From Sphingobium sp. (GTDB lineage: Bacteria; Pseudomonadota; Alphaproteobacteria; Sphingomonadales; Sphingomonadaceae), in the NCBI GenBank assembly GCA_017745115.1, contig JAGIAA010000069.1, positions 1 through 5,922 on the forward strand: 5,922 bases of DNA, in the 5' to 3' direction. The notes beneath the pieces are model-generated. The model was not told the DNA's origin and did not search any database. It worked only from the letters and a program-made list of their open reading frames with translations. A program made the position numbers and the translations under genes. This document shows, one piece after another, positions 1-5,435 of the stretch (position 1 is the first letter of the stretch; every line of letters starts with the position of its first letter).

Positions 1-25
1 CGAGACCGGCGAAACCGCGCTGTAA
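1..25 (+). CDS. glnK: 3' end of a PII nitrogen regulatory protein gene (probable GlnK), cut by the window edge
   Basis: Only the last seven codons and a TAA stop (23-25) are visible, reading ETGETAL. PII proteins (GlnB/GlnK) typically end in an R-T-G-E-T-G-E-x-A-[IL]-like tail, so the fragment fits. The stop lies 13 bases before the amtB start, which is the very common glnK-amtB operon order. In that pair GlnK is a trimeric cytoplasmic signal protein that docks on AmtB and blocks the channel when nitrogen is plentiful. The call rests mainly on context, because seven residues cannot identify a family alone. An unrelated gene ending here cannot be excluded. Confidence 0.6.
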
Positions 26-38
26 GAAAGGGGAATCA

Positions 39-1463
39 ATGAGCTTCACCAAAAAACTCTGCGGCGCCGCGGCGGGCATCGGCCTGTCGCTTCTCGCCGC
101 GTCACCGGCCTTTGCCGATCTGGTCAAGGCGCCTGACGCCGCGGCCGCAGCGGGCATGATCAACAAGGGCGACACCGCGTGGATGCTGGTCTGCGCCGCG
201 CTCGTCCTCATGATGTCGGTTCCTGGCCTCGCGCTCTTCTACGGCGGCCTCGTCCGCACCAAGAACATGCTGTCGGTGCTGATGCAGGTCTTCATGATCG
301 TCGCGGTCACCGGCCTGCTCTGGTGCTGCTGGGGCTATTCGATGGCCTTCACCAGCGGTGGCGAAAACCACTTCTTCGGCGGCTTCTCCAAGGCGTTCCT
401 GATGGGTGTCGACGGCACGACCGTGGCCGCCACCTTCTCCAACAACGTCTACCTGCCTGAGCTGGTCTATGTCGTCTTCCAGATGACCTTCGCCATGATC
501 ACGCCGGCCCTGATCGTCGGCGCCTTCGCCGAGCGCATCAAGTTCTCGGCGCTGATCGTGTTCGTCGTGCTCTGGTCGACGATCGTCTATTACCCGATCG
601 CGCACATGGTCTGGTACTGGGCGGGCCCCGACTTCCTCGCCGATGCACCGACCGACTACGGCCTCCTCTGGGGCTGGGGCGCTCTGGACTTCGCGGGCGG
701 CACCGTCGTGCACATCAATGCCGGTATTGCGGGCCTCGTCGGCGCGCTCATGATCGGCAAGCGCACGGGCTATCCCAAGGAGCCGATGCCTCCGCACTCG
801 CTGACCATGACCATGATCGGCGCCAGCCTGCTGTGGGTCGGCTGGTTCGGCTTCAACGCCGGTTCCAACCTGGAAGCCAATGGCGTGACGGGCGTCGCGT
901 TCATCAACACCATGGTCGCCACCTGCGCGGCTGCGGTGAGCTGGGCGCTGGTCGAGAAGATCGCCCATGGCAAGCCGTCGCTCCTGGGCGCCGTCTCGGG
1001 TGCCGTCGCCGGCCTCGTCGCGATCACCCCGGCTTCGGGCTATGCCGCGCCGATGACCTCGATCGTCCTCGGTTTCGTCGTTTCGCCGATCTGCTACTTC
1101 TTCGTGGCAAAGGTGAAGGCCAAGTTCGGCTATGACGACAGCCTCGACGTGTTCGGCGTCCACTGCATCGGCGGCATCGTCGGCGCGCTTGGTACCGGCA
1201 TCGTCGCTGCCCCGTCGCTCGGCGGTCAGGGCTATTTCGACTATACCGTCTTCCCCGCCGCCTTCCATCCGGAAGCCTATGACATCGTGGCCCAGCTGAT
1301 TGTTCAGGCGAAGGCCGTCGGCGTCACCCTGCTCTGGTCGGGCATCGGCAGTGCGATCCTCTACTTCGTGATCGACAAGACGATCGGCCTGCGGGTCAGC
1401 GTCGAGGCCGAGCATGAAGGCGTCGACCTCGCCGAGCATGGCGAGAAGGCCTACAACTACTAA
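39..1463 (+). CDS. amtB: Ammonium channel/transporter AmtB
   Basis: This 474-residue inner-membrane protein conducts ammonium/ammonia into the cell for assimilation. Residues 1-26 look like a cleavable signal peptide (KK, hydrophobic stretch, A-F-A before Asp27), as in E. coli AmtB. Key E. coli residues have counterparts: Phe107 at F151, Trp148 at W192, Asp160 at D217 (in DFAGGTVVH), the twin pore histidines at H225 and H375, and Phe215/Ser219 at F272/S276 (in GWFGFNAGS). The signature IVGAFAERIKFSALIVF starts near residue 159. The cytoplasmic tail (about 451-474, ending HGEKAYNY) matches the part that contacts GlnK. The loop between W192 and D217 is longer than in E. coli. An AAGGGGA Shine-Dalgarno (28-34) supports this ATG. 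It is probably cotranscribed with the upstream PII gene and controlled by nitrogen status, although no promoter lies in the window. Confidence 0.97.
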   Translation: MSFTKKLCGAAAGIGLSLLAASPAFADLVKAPDAAAAAGMINKGDTAWMLVCAALVLMMSVPGLALFYGGLVRTKNMLSVLMQVFMIVAVTGLLWCCWGYSMAFTSGGENHFFGGFSKAFLMGVDGTTVAATFSNNVYLPELVYVVFQMTFAMITPALIVGAFAERIKFSALIVFVVLWSTIVYYPIAHMVWYWAGPDFLADAPTDYGLLWGWGALDFAGGTVVHINAGIAGLVGALMIGKRTGYPKEPMPPHSLTMTMIGASLLWVGWFGFNAGSNLEANGVTGVAFINTMVATCAAAVSWALVEKIAHGKPSLLGAVSGAVAGLVAITPASGYAAPMTSIVLGFVVSPICYFFVAKVKAKFGYDDSLDVFGVHCIGGIVGALGTGIVAAPSLGGQGYFDYTVFPAAFHPEAYDIVAQLIVQAKAVGVTLLWSGIGSAILYFVIDKTIGLRVSVEAEHEGVDLAEHGEKAYNY

Positions 1464-1472
1464 CGAATTCGG

Positions 1473-1497
1473 GTGGGCGGCCCTTGCGGTCGCCCGC
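1473..1497 (+). other. Hairpin just downstream of amtB
   Basis: GGGCGGCC (1475-1482) pairs with GGTCGCCC (1488-1495) around the loop CTTGC, with one G-U pair; two more pairs at the base are possible. It lies 9 bases after the amtB stop. No run of T follows, so on its own it is not a typical intrinsic terminator. It could protect the 3' end of the mRNA or add to the terminator about 35 bases further on. Confidence 0.5.
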
Positions 1498-1528
1498 TCA
1501 CAAGAGGTTCCTCCTGCGAACAACACTG

Positions 1529-1562
1529 GGGTCGGTGCCAGCGCACCGGCCCTTCTTTTTGT
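1529..1562 (+). terminator. Rho-independent terminator of the glnK-amtB unit
   Basis: GGGTCGGTGC (1529-1538) pairs with GCACCGGCCC (1543-1552) across the four-base loop CAGC. This gives a ten-pair GC-rich stem with a single G-U wobble. It is followed directly by TTCTTTTT (1553-1560). Stem, loop size and T tract are all as expected for an intrinsic terminator reading on the plus strand. It ends amtB transcription 74 bases before the next gene, so that gene needs its own promoter. Confidence 0.85.
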
Positions 1563-1589
1563 TTGGCGCAATTTCGTTTGGTTTGGCGC
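1561..1589 (+). repeat. Two 9-base direct repeats, 20 bases apart, before the MAPEG gene
   Basis: GTTTGGCGC occurs at 1561-1569 and again at 1581-1589, with an extra GTTTG at 1576-1580. The spacing of exactly 20 bases is close to two turns of the helix. They fall between the amtB terminator and the MAPEG start, where a promoter must lie. They could be binding sites for a regulator or a chance duplication. I see no convincing -35/-10 pair beside them. Confidence 0.4.
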
Positions 1590-1635
1590 GTGGGCCGGCG
1601 CATCCTTGCGTGAAGACAAGCGGGCGGAGAAAGCC

Positions 1636-2037
1636 ATGGCCTACGAACTCAAGATCCTAGCCTGGGGCTGCGTGCTGGCCCTCGTTCACATCCTCGCCGC
1701 GTCCCACATGCGCACGCGCCAGTTCGGCATCGGCTGGAATACCGGCCCACGCGACGCCGATCCGGACAAGCCCGCCCCCATCGTGGGCCGGCTGCTGCGC
1801 GCCCAGGCCAATTATTTCGAGACCTTCCCCATCGTCGCCGTCGCAATCCTCATCGACGTCGCGGCGGGACTCACCGGCAGTCTCACCGCGCTGGGCGCAT
1901 CCTTATGGCTCGGCGCGCGCGTCATCTACCTGCCGCTCTATGCGGCGGGCGTCCCGGGCCTGCGCTCGCTGGTCTGGCTGGTAAGCTTCGCCGGCCTCGT
2001 CCTGCTGCTGGCGCCGGCGGTCTGGGCGACGTTCTGA
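1636..2037 (+). CDS. MAPEG family integral membrane protein
   Basis: This 133-residue hydrophobic protein has about four predicted membrane helices: roughly 5-23, 60-78, 82-103 and 110-131. The polar segment after helix 1 carries RLLRAQANYFE (52-62), the characteristic R-x-x-R-A-x-x-N-x-x-E motif of MAPEG proteins. A later R-x-x-Y (R95, Y98) also fits the family. MAPEG members include microsomal glutathione transferases and eicosanoid enzymes; most short bacterial ones have no assigned substrate, so glutathione-dependent detoxification is only a possibility here. Length is normal for bacterial members. The frame is open upstream into amtB, but the ATG at 1636 has a good GGAGA site (1626-1630), and the residues before it are not MAPEG-like and overlap the terminator. 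It appears monocistronic, converging on the gene at 2135-2566. Confidence 0.9.
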   Translation: MAYELKILAWGCVLALVHILAASHMRTRQFGIGWNTGPRDADPDKPAPIVGRLLRAQANYFETFPIVAVAILIDVAAGLTGSLTALGASLWLGARVIYLPLYAAGVPGLRSLVWLVSFAGLVLLLAPAVWATF

Positions 2038-2042
2038 ACTGC

Positions 2043-2133
2043 CAACTTCCGTTCGGTTCGAGCGTAGTCGAGAACCGCCAGCGCCAAGCCACCGTGTCTC
2101 GACTTCGCTCGACACGAACGGGATGGAAGGTTG
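2043..2133. repeat. Imperfect inverted repeat between convergent genes (REP-like pair, type 1)
   Basis: The arm at 2049-2075 and the arm at 2094-2122 are near-reverse complements. They share the 16-base core TCGAGCGWAGTCGAGA (2058-2073, and reversed at 2097-2112) with a single difference. The pairing continues outwards less perfectly, with CAACTTCC against GGAAGGTTG. About 18 bases form the loop. Each core is itself partly palindromic (TCGA...TCGA). The element begins a few bases after the MAPEG stop and ends at the stop of the minus-strand gene. A large bidirectional hairpin here could limit read-through from both sides, though there is no T tract. I recall this core as a frequent intergenic repeat in sphingomonads. 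Confidence 0.75.
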
Positions 2134-2134
2134 C

Positions 2135-2566
2135 CTATCGCCCCTGCGCGCTCAGCGCGTGCAGCGTCTCGTAGATCGGCGAGACATCGTAGCCCGCTGC
2201 TGCCGCCGTCTCGGCGATCTCGTCGGGATTGCCGCCCGCGCGCGCCTTGGCGAGCGACCAGAGCAGGGTCGAGCGCGTGCCCGAGCGGCAGTAGCACAAC
2301 ACCTTTCCGTCATGCCCCTTCAGTGCCTCATCGAGCGCGTCGAGTTGCCAGGGCGCGAACCCGCCGGGCGAGACCGGAATGGCGACATAATCCATGCCCG
2401 CCGCCTTGGCAGCCGCCTCGATGACATCGCCGGGCGTCTGGTCGGGCGTCTCGCCCTCGGGCCGGTTGTTGACGATCAGCGTCACGCCCAGCGCCTTCGC
2501 CGCATCCACCGTCTCCACGCCGATCTGCGGCGCGACGAAAATGTCGGGGGTCAGTTGCTTGAGCAT
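2135..2566 (-). CDS. DUF442/TIGR01244 family protein: rhodanese-like sulfurtransferase or phosphatase
   Basis: This 143-residue soluble protein matches the beta-lactamase-hydrolase-like phosphatase family (DUF442, TIGR01244). Visible hallmarks are the start MLKQLTPDIFVAPQI, the IVNNRPEGE segment (31-39) and the active loop VLCYCRSGTRS (89-99). The likely nucleophile is C93, with R98 closing a C-R-S-G-T-R loop. That six-residue loop resembles rhodaneses, whereas classical tyrosine phosphatases use C-x5-R; a second cysteine, C91, lies nearby. Family members occur alone or fused to a metallo-beta-lactamase-type sulfur dioxygenase (Blh) in sulfide oxidation; here there is no fusion and no such neighbour. 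The start is well supported: AGGAGG lies 7 bases before the ATG (complement of 2574-2579). A longer in-frame start near 2713 is unlikely because it runs through repeat DNA and non-conserved sequence. The exact substrate is unknown. Confidence 0.88.
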   Translation of the reverse strand: MLKQLTPDIFVAPQIGVETVDAAKALGVTLIVNNRPEGETPDQTPGDVIEAAAKAAGMDYVAIPVSPGGFAPWQLDALDEALKGHDGKVLCYCRSGTRSTLLWSLAKARAGGNPDEIAETAAAAGYDVSPIYETLHALSAQGR

Positions 2567-2616
2567 GGCGGGGCCTCCTGCGGTACGAGCCAGCCTCCCT
2601 AGACCATCGCCCCCAT

Positions 2617-2640
2617 CATCGTCACCCTGAACTTGTTCGG
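2617..2640. repeat. Possible truncated palindromic repeat (CCCTGAACTTGTT type)
   Basis: The stretch GTCACCCTGAACTTGTT (2621-2637) resembles, from memory, the first half of a common alphaproteobacterial intergenic palindrome. In the full form CCCTGAA is answered by TTCAGGG a few bases later. Here the second half is missing and the sequence continues CGGCG. It may be a decayed copy, or chance. Confidence 0.35.
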
Positions 2641-2662
2641 CGTTTATCCCCTTCGAACGGGT

Positions 2663-2776
2663 AGCTGTTCCCCGGCGAAGGCCGGGGCCCAGGCCGAAAG
2701 CGGGACCACGCATGCGACGGCACGCGTTCGACGCTTTGCGTCGAGACTGGGCCCCGGCCTGCGCCGGGGAACGGCT
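2663..2776. repeat. Inverted pair of palindromic repeats (REP-like pair, type 2)
   Basis: The arm at 2667-2692 is the reverse complement of the arm at 2747-2772 over 26 bases with one mismatch. Pairing extends to 2663/2776 with one further mismatch. Each arm is itself a hairpin: CCCCGGC and GCCGGGG, seven pairs around a four-base loop (GAAG in the left arm, CTGC in the right). The interior holds another perfect small hairpin, TCGACGC-TTT-GCGTCGA (2728-2744), and other CG-rich palindromes. Two REP units facing each other is the organisation called a BIME in enterobacteria. No transposase lies in the window. Confidence 0.85.
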
Positions 2777-2795
2777 TGGTTCCTTGCTTTAAGGG

Positions 2796-2801
2796 TATAA
2801 T
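2796..2801 (+). promoter_or_regulatory. Perfect -10 hexamer TATAAT between two repeat pairs
   Basis: TATAAT stands out in GC-rich DNA, inside an AT-richer spacer (2777-2840). At 16-18 bases upstream there is no good -35 match, only sequence such as GCTTGG or GGCTTG, so promoter activity is uncertain. If active, it would read rightwards through the inverted repeat at 2841-2925 towards the 3' end of the HAD-family gene, with no protein-coding frame of its own. Confidence 0.25.
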
Positions 2802-2840
2802 CGCCAACTTGTTTCGAGCGATCCCTGCGACACACAACAC

Positions 2841-2925
2841 CGTCATTCCCGCGAAAGCGGGAACCCAGTCCCACAGTTATGCGGAAGCAGTATCAAGATG
2901 GGTTCCCGCTTCCGCGGGAATGACG
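2841..2925. repeat. Inverted pair of palindromic repeats (REP-like pair, type 3), possible terminator
   Basis: The arm at 2841-2867 matches the reverse complement of 2899-2925 over 27 bases with one mismatch. Each arm is itself a hairpin, TTCCCGC and GCGGGAA around four bases. The loop is GAAA in the left arm, and GGAA in the right arm read on the minus strand; both are GNRA-type. The ATTCCC-N8-GGGAA layout resembles the dRS3 repeats of Neisseria, a resemblance of form rather than evidence of relatedness. The pair begins 6 bases after the HAD gene stop and could act as its 3' hairpin. On the plus strand it is followed by ATCTTTTT (2926-2933), as in an intrinsic terminator. Confidence 0.85.
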
Positions 2926-2931
2926 ATCTTT

Positions 2932-5322
2932 TTACGCCGCCGCGCGATCCTGCTGCTTCACCGCGTTCTGCCGCTTCACCACCGGGCGGAACACGACGCT
3001 GAGCAGCAGGGCCTCGCCGGTCGGCGCGACCGAGGGTGGCGGCACCAGCAGGAAGGCGGCCTCGCCGCCCGTGCACTGCATGAGACCGTTGCCCATATCC
3101 TCGAGGCCGTCGGCAATGACTTGCGCAGGAATCGAGATTTCCTCCGCCTTGGCGTCGAGGAACTCGTCAATCTGATGGAAGCTGGCTTCCTCGATCTGCA
3201 CCCATTCGGCGATGCGGCCGAGCTGGATGCCGGCGGTGAACTGCGCCTGGCCGATCGGCACGAGCGCCTGATAATAGCCCTCGATGGTCGGCACGGCGTC
3301 GACGTCGACAGTGACGTGCTGGCCGGCCGCGTCCATCAGCATGACCGGGACCTGGATCGCGCCGACGTCGAAGTCGGTCTTGCGCAGGTCGAGGCCGAAG
3401 CGGCGCGAGGCGAAGATCGAGAGATTGATCGGCAGGCCGTGCTGGCGAAGCTCGCCGGGCAGGTACATGCGCAGCGCATTCTTGATGTAGAAGATGCCGC
3501 GCCGGCGCAGCCCCTGTGCGGCCGCCTCCACGTCGACGAACTTGAGCAGTTCGGACGTGCCGAGATTGACGTCATGGTCGAAGTCGCTGAGCACCTGCAC
3601 TTCGCTGTCTACCGGCAGGAAAAGCAGGCGGGCGAGGCTGGCGGTCGCCATGCGGCGGCGCGTCTCGGCGGTGTCGCTGGCCGGCGCCTTGACGAAGCCG
3701 GCGTCGGCGTCGGCGCAGTAGGCCGCGCAGGCCTGCTGGACCATGCTGCGGACGTCGCTCTGGGCCGATTTGACGCTGTTTTCCTCGCGCACCGGGCTGC
3801 CGTCGGCTTCATAGTCGACGACGGAGCCCTGCGGCAGCGTGCAGAGCTGCTCGACGATGGCGATCGATTCCGACAGGGCGTGGAGCAGCTTGAGGTCATA
3901 ATGGCGATGGTCGGCAAAACCCGCCTTGTCGAGACCGCTCTGCCAGGTCTCGCGCAGCAGCAGGTAGCGGCCGCTGACCGTGAGCTTCATCGTCTCCTTG
4001 AGACGCTTTTCGATGAGGTTCTGGACCGAGCCGTTATAGCCCAGGTCGACCAGCATGACGGAATCGCCCTCGGCGACGCCATGATATTCGAGGTGCGAGA
4101 CCAGCTTCTTGGCGAACGCGCCCGAACGCTGCGCGATACCACGCGCGATGTCGGGCTTGGCGATATGGGCGGCGAACTCGGTCTTGGGCAGGTTGCCGAG
4201 GCGTTCGGCCTCCGCCTCATCGAACAGCAGGTGCCTGGCGAAGACCCGGCTCGAGCCCGTGTCGAGCTCGGGCAGCACATAAGACTCGATTGCCTTGGCG
4301 TCTGTCATGCCGGCCTTGGCGGCCGTAAGCCGGCTGATCTCGACCATGGCGACATGGGCGGCATCCTCGGGATAGCGCGCCAGATAGGCCTGCGCCGGGA
4401 GATAGCCGTCGCGCAGCAGGAAGAGCAGCTTGGTCGGCTTGCCGGTGCGCGCCTGCTGTGCGGCGGCCTCGTCCTTGATCCAGCCTGCGAAGCTGTGGAA
4501 GACCGGGCCCAGCACGTCATGGCCCAGGCGCGTCGCGGCGTCGTCCGCCTCGCGCAGCGCGACGCGTTGCCGGTGCGGCTGGTAGGCCGGGACCGTGACG
4601 CGGGTCGTCGGGTCGACGATGCAGGCGGCGCTGGCCTCGAGGCGCAGGCGCTGCTCGCTCTCGGCGTCGAACTGCTCGAGATGGCAGCAATGGATGCCGA
4701 GCTGATCGGGTGCCGCAACGTCGGCCACGGGATTGTCGCCGCAATGCAGGATGGCTGACGGCGACACGCCGAGTTCGGCCAGCACCGGCACGAACAGGCC
4801 GCCGCCTTTCGAATAGCCATATTCGCACGAGCAGAAGACGCGGTCGATCATGGCCGCGACGTCTTCGCCCGCCGCGCGGCCGATGAGCGTGCGCAGCTGT
4901 TTCTTGGACAGATAGGTGTCGGACACGATGATGATCTCGAGGCCGCGTGCCTTGGCGGCGCGCATCAGCTCGACGGTCGGCTTGAAGCCGTAGCAATTGC
5001 GCGCTTCGGCTTCGAGCTCGGCATCGACCTTGGCCTGCACCTGCGCCTTGCTCGCGGTCGGCATCATGTTGCCGTAAATGTCTTCGATCGTGACTTCGTC
5101 TTCGCCGCGCTGGAACGGCACCACGCGCCGCGCCTTGGTCTCGCCCCAGATGCGCGCTTCCATGGCGGAGCCCGGCAGGTCCAGCTCGGCGAACACGTCG
5201 ACCGGCAGGTTGCAGTTACGCCAGAGGAGCGTGTCGAAACAGTCCAGGCTCAGGATCTTGATGCCCGCGGGGGCCTGGTCGAGAATATGCGCAAATTCGT
5301 GCGCGCGTGCGGCGAGCTTCAT
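2932..5322 (-). CDS. Large HAD-superfamily-like protein with long C-terminal region, function unknown
   Basis: This 796-residue protein has no obvious signal peptide or membrane helix, so it is probably cytoplasmic. Residues about 20-215 form a HAD-type domain: motif I LSLDCFDTLLWR (nucleophile D27), motif II IIIVSDTYLS (S134), a likely motif III lysine (K172) and motif IV GDNPVAD (D196, D201). The residue two after the nucleophile, usually the acid-base Asp of phosphatases, is F29; the DxFDT form also occurs in uncharacterised HAD proteins of surface-polysaccharide loci. The long C-terminal part has FLLRDGYLP (301-309), ISRLTAAKAG (329-338) and VMLVDLGYNGSVQ (422-434), the layout I associate with COG5610 predicted hydrolases. 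From about 580 onward I recognise nothing. No glycosyltransferase gene is nearby. A weak GGGGA lies 9 bases before the ATG. Domain assignment is firm; catalytic role and substrate are unknown. Confidence 0.85.
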   Translation of the reverse strand: MKLAARAHEFAHILDQAPAGIKILSLDCFDTLLWRNCNLPVDVFAELDLPGSAMEARIWGETKARRVVPFQRGEDEVTIEDIYGNMMPTASKAQVQAKVDAELEAEARNCYGFKPTVELMRAAKARGLEIIIVSDTYLSKKQLRTLIGRAAGEDVAAMIDRVFCSCEYGYSKGGGLFVPVLAELGVSPSAILHCGDNPVADVAAPDQLGIHCCHLEQFDAESEQRLRLEASAACIVDPTTRVTVPAYQPHRQRVALREADDAATRLGHDVLGPVFHSFAGWIKDEAAAQQARTGKPTKLLFLLRDGYLPAQAYLARYPEDAAHVAMVEISRLTAAKAGMTDAKAIESYVLPELDTGSSRVFARHLLFDEAEAERLGNLPKTEFAAHIAKPDIARGIAQRSGAFAKKLVSHLEYHGVAEGDSVMLVDLGYNGSVQNLIEKRLKETMKLTVSGRYLLLRETWQSGLDKAGFADHRHYDLKLLHALSESIAIVEQLCTLPQGSVVDYEADGSPVREENSVKSAQSDVRSMVQQACAAYCADADAGFVKAPASDTAETRRRMATASLARLLFLPVDSEVQVLSDFDHDVNLGTSELLKFVDVEAAAQGLRRRGIFYIKNALRMYLPGELRQHGLPINLSIFASRRFGLDLRKTDFDVGAIQVPVMLMDAAGQHVTVDVDAVPTIEGYYQALVPIGQAQFTAGIQLGRIAEWVQIEEASFHQIDEFLDAKAEEISIPAQVIADGLEDMGNGLMQCTGGEAAFLLVPPPSVAPTGEALLLSVVFRPVVKRQNAVKQQDRAAA

Positions 5323-5376
5323 CGTCAGCTGTCCCCGAAGACGGTTCTGGTCGGGGCCAGCTTATTGAGGATCAGG

Positions 5377-5392
5377 GTTAGCAAAGCGTTAA
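5377..5392 (-). promoter_or_regulatory. Possible CtrA-like box upstream of the HAD gene
   Basis: Read on the minus strand, this is TTAA-CGCTTTG-CTAAC. It differs by one base from the CtrA consensus TTAA-N7-TTAAC known from Caulobacter. It lies about 55 bases before the HAD gene start, in the divergent spacer shared with the GMC gene, so it could serve either gene. CtrA occurs widely in alphaproteobacteria, but a single near-match is weak evidence. Confidence 0.25.
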
Positions 5393-5435
5393 GCACGATG
5401 AAGATGCATGGACGCGTCCCGCCGCGCCGGGCATC

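Larger units (their letters stand above)
2567..2931. other. Gene-free interval dominated by palindromic repeats
   Basis: No convincing coding sequence is seen in these 365 bases between two minus-strand genes. From left to right they hold the Shine-Dalgarno and leader of the DUF442 gene, a fragment resembling half of a palindromic repeat (2617-2640), an inverted repeat pair (2663-2776), a short AT-richer spacer with a perfect TATAAT (2796-2801), and a second inverted repeat pair (2841-2925). The promoter of the DUF442 gene should lie in the left part, but I cannot identify a clear -35/-10 on the minus strand. Confidence 0.7.

Noticed and set aside
1414..1635. N-terminal extension of the MAPEG gene back into the end of amtB
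   Set aside because: The extra 74 residues would overlap amtB and cover its terminator, and they are not MAPEG-like. A good ribosome site precedes the ATG at 1636.
102..1637. 511-codon open frame on the minus strand opposite amtB
   Set aside because: It is rich in Arg, Asp, Glu, Ala, His and Gly with no domain, lies entirely against a clear AmtB gene and crosses its terminator. It is an antisense shadow caused by high GC.
2567..2713. Longer N-terminus for the DUF442 gene
   Set aside because: The extension passes through repeat sequence and has no family similarity. AGGAGG lies at ideal distance from the start at 2566.
2043..2925. Insertion sequence or CRISPR array
   Set aside because: The repeats are paired palindromes of three different sequences with no regular spacers, no transposase and no target duplications that I could see.
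2776..4758. 660-codon open frame on the plus strand opposite the HAD gene
   Set aside because: Its translation is a low-information, Arg/Asp/Glu/Ala/Leu/Gly-rich product typical of the antisense of a GC-rich gene. It begins inside the repeat region without a ribosome site, while the minus strand encodes recognisable HAD motifs.
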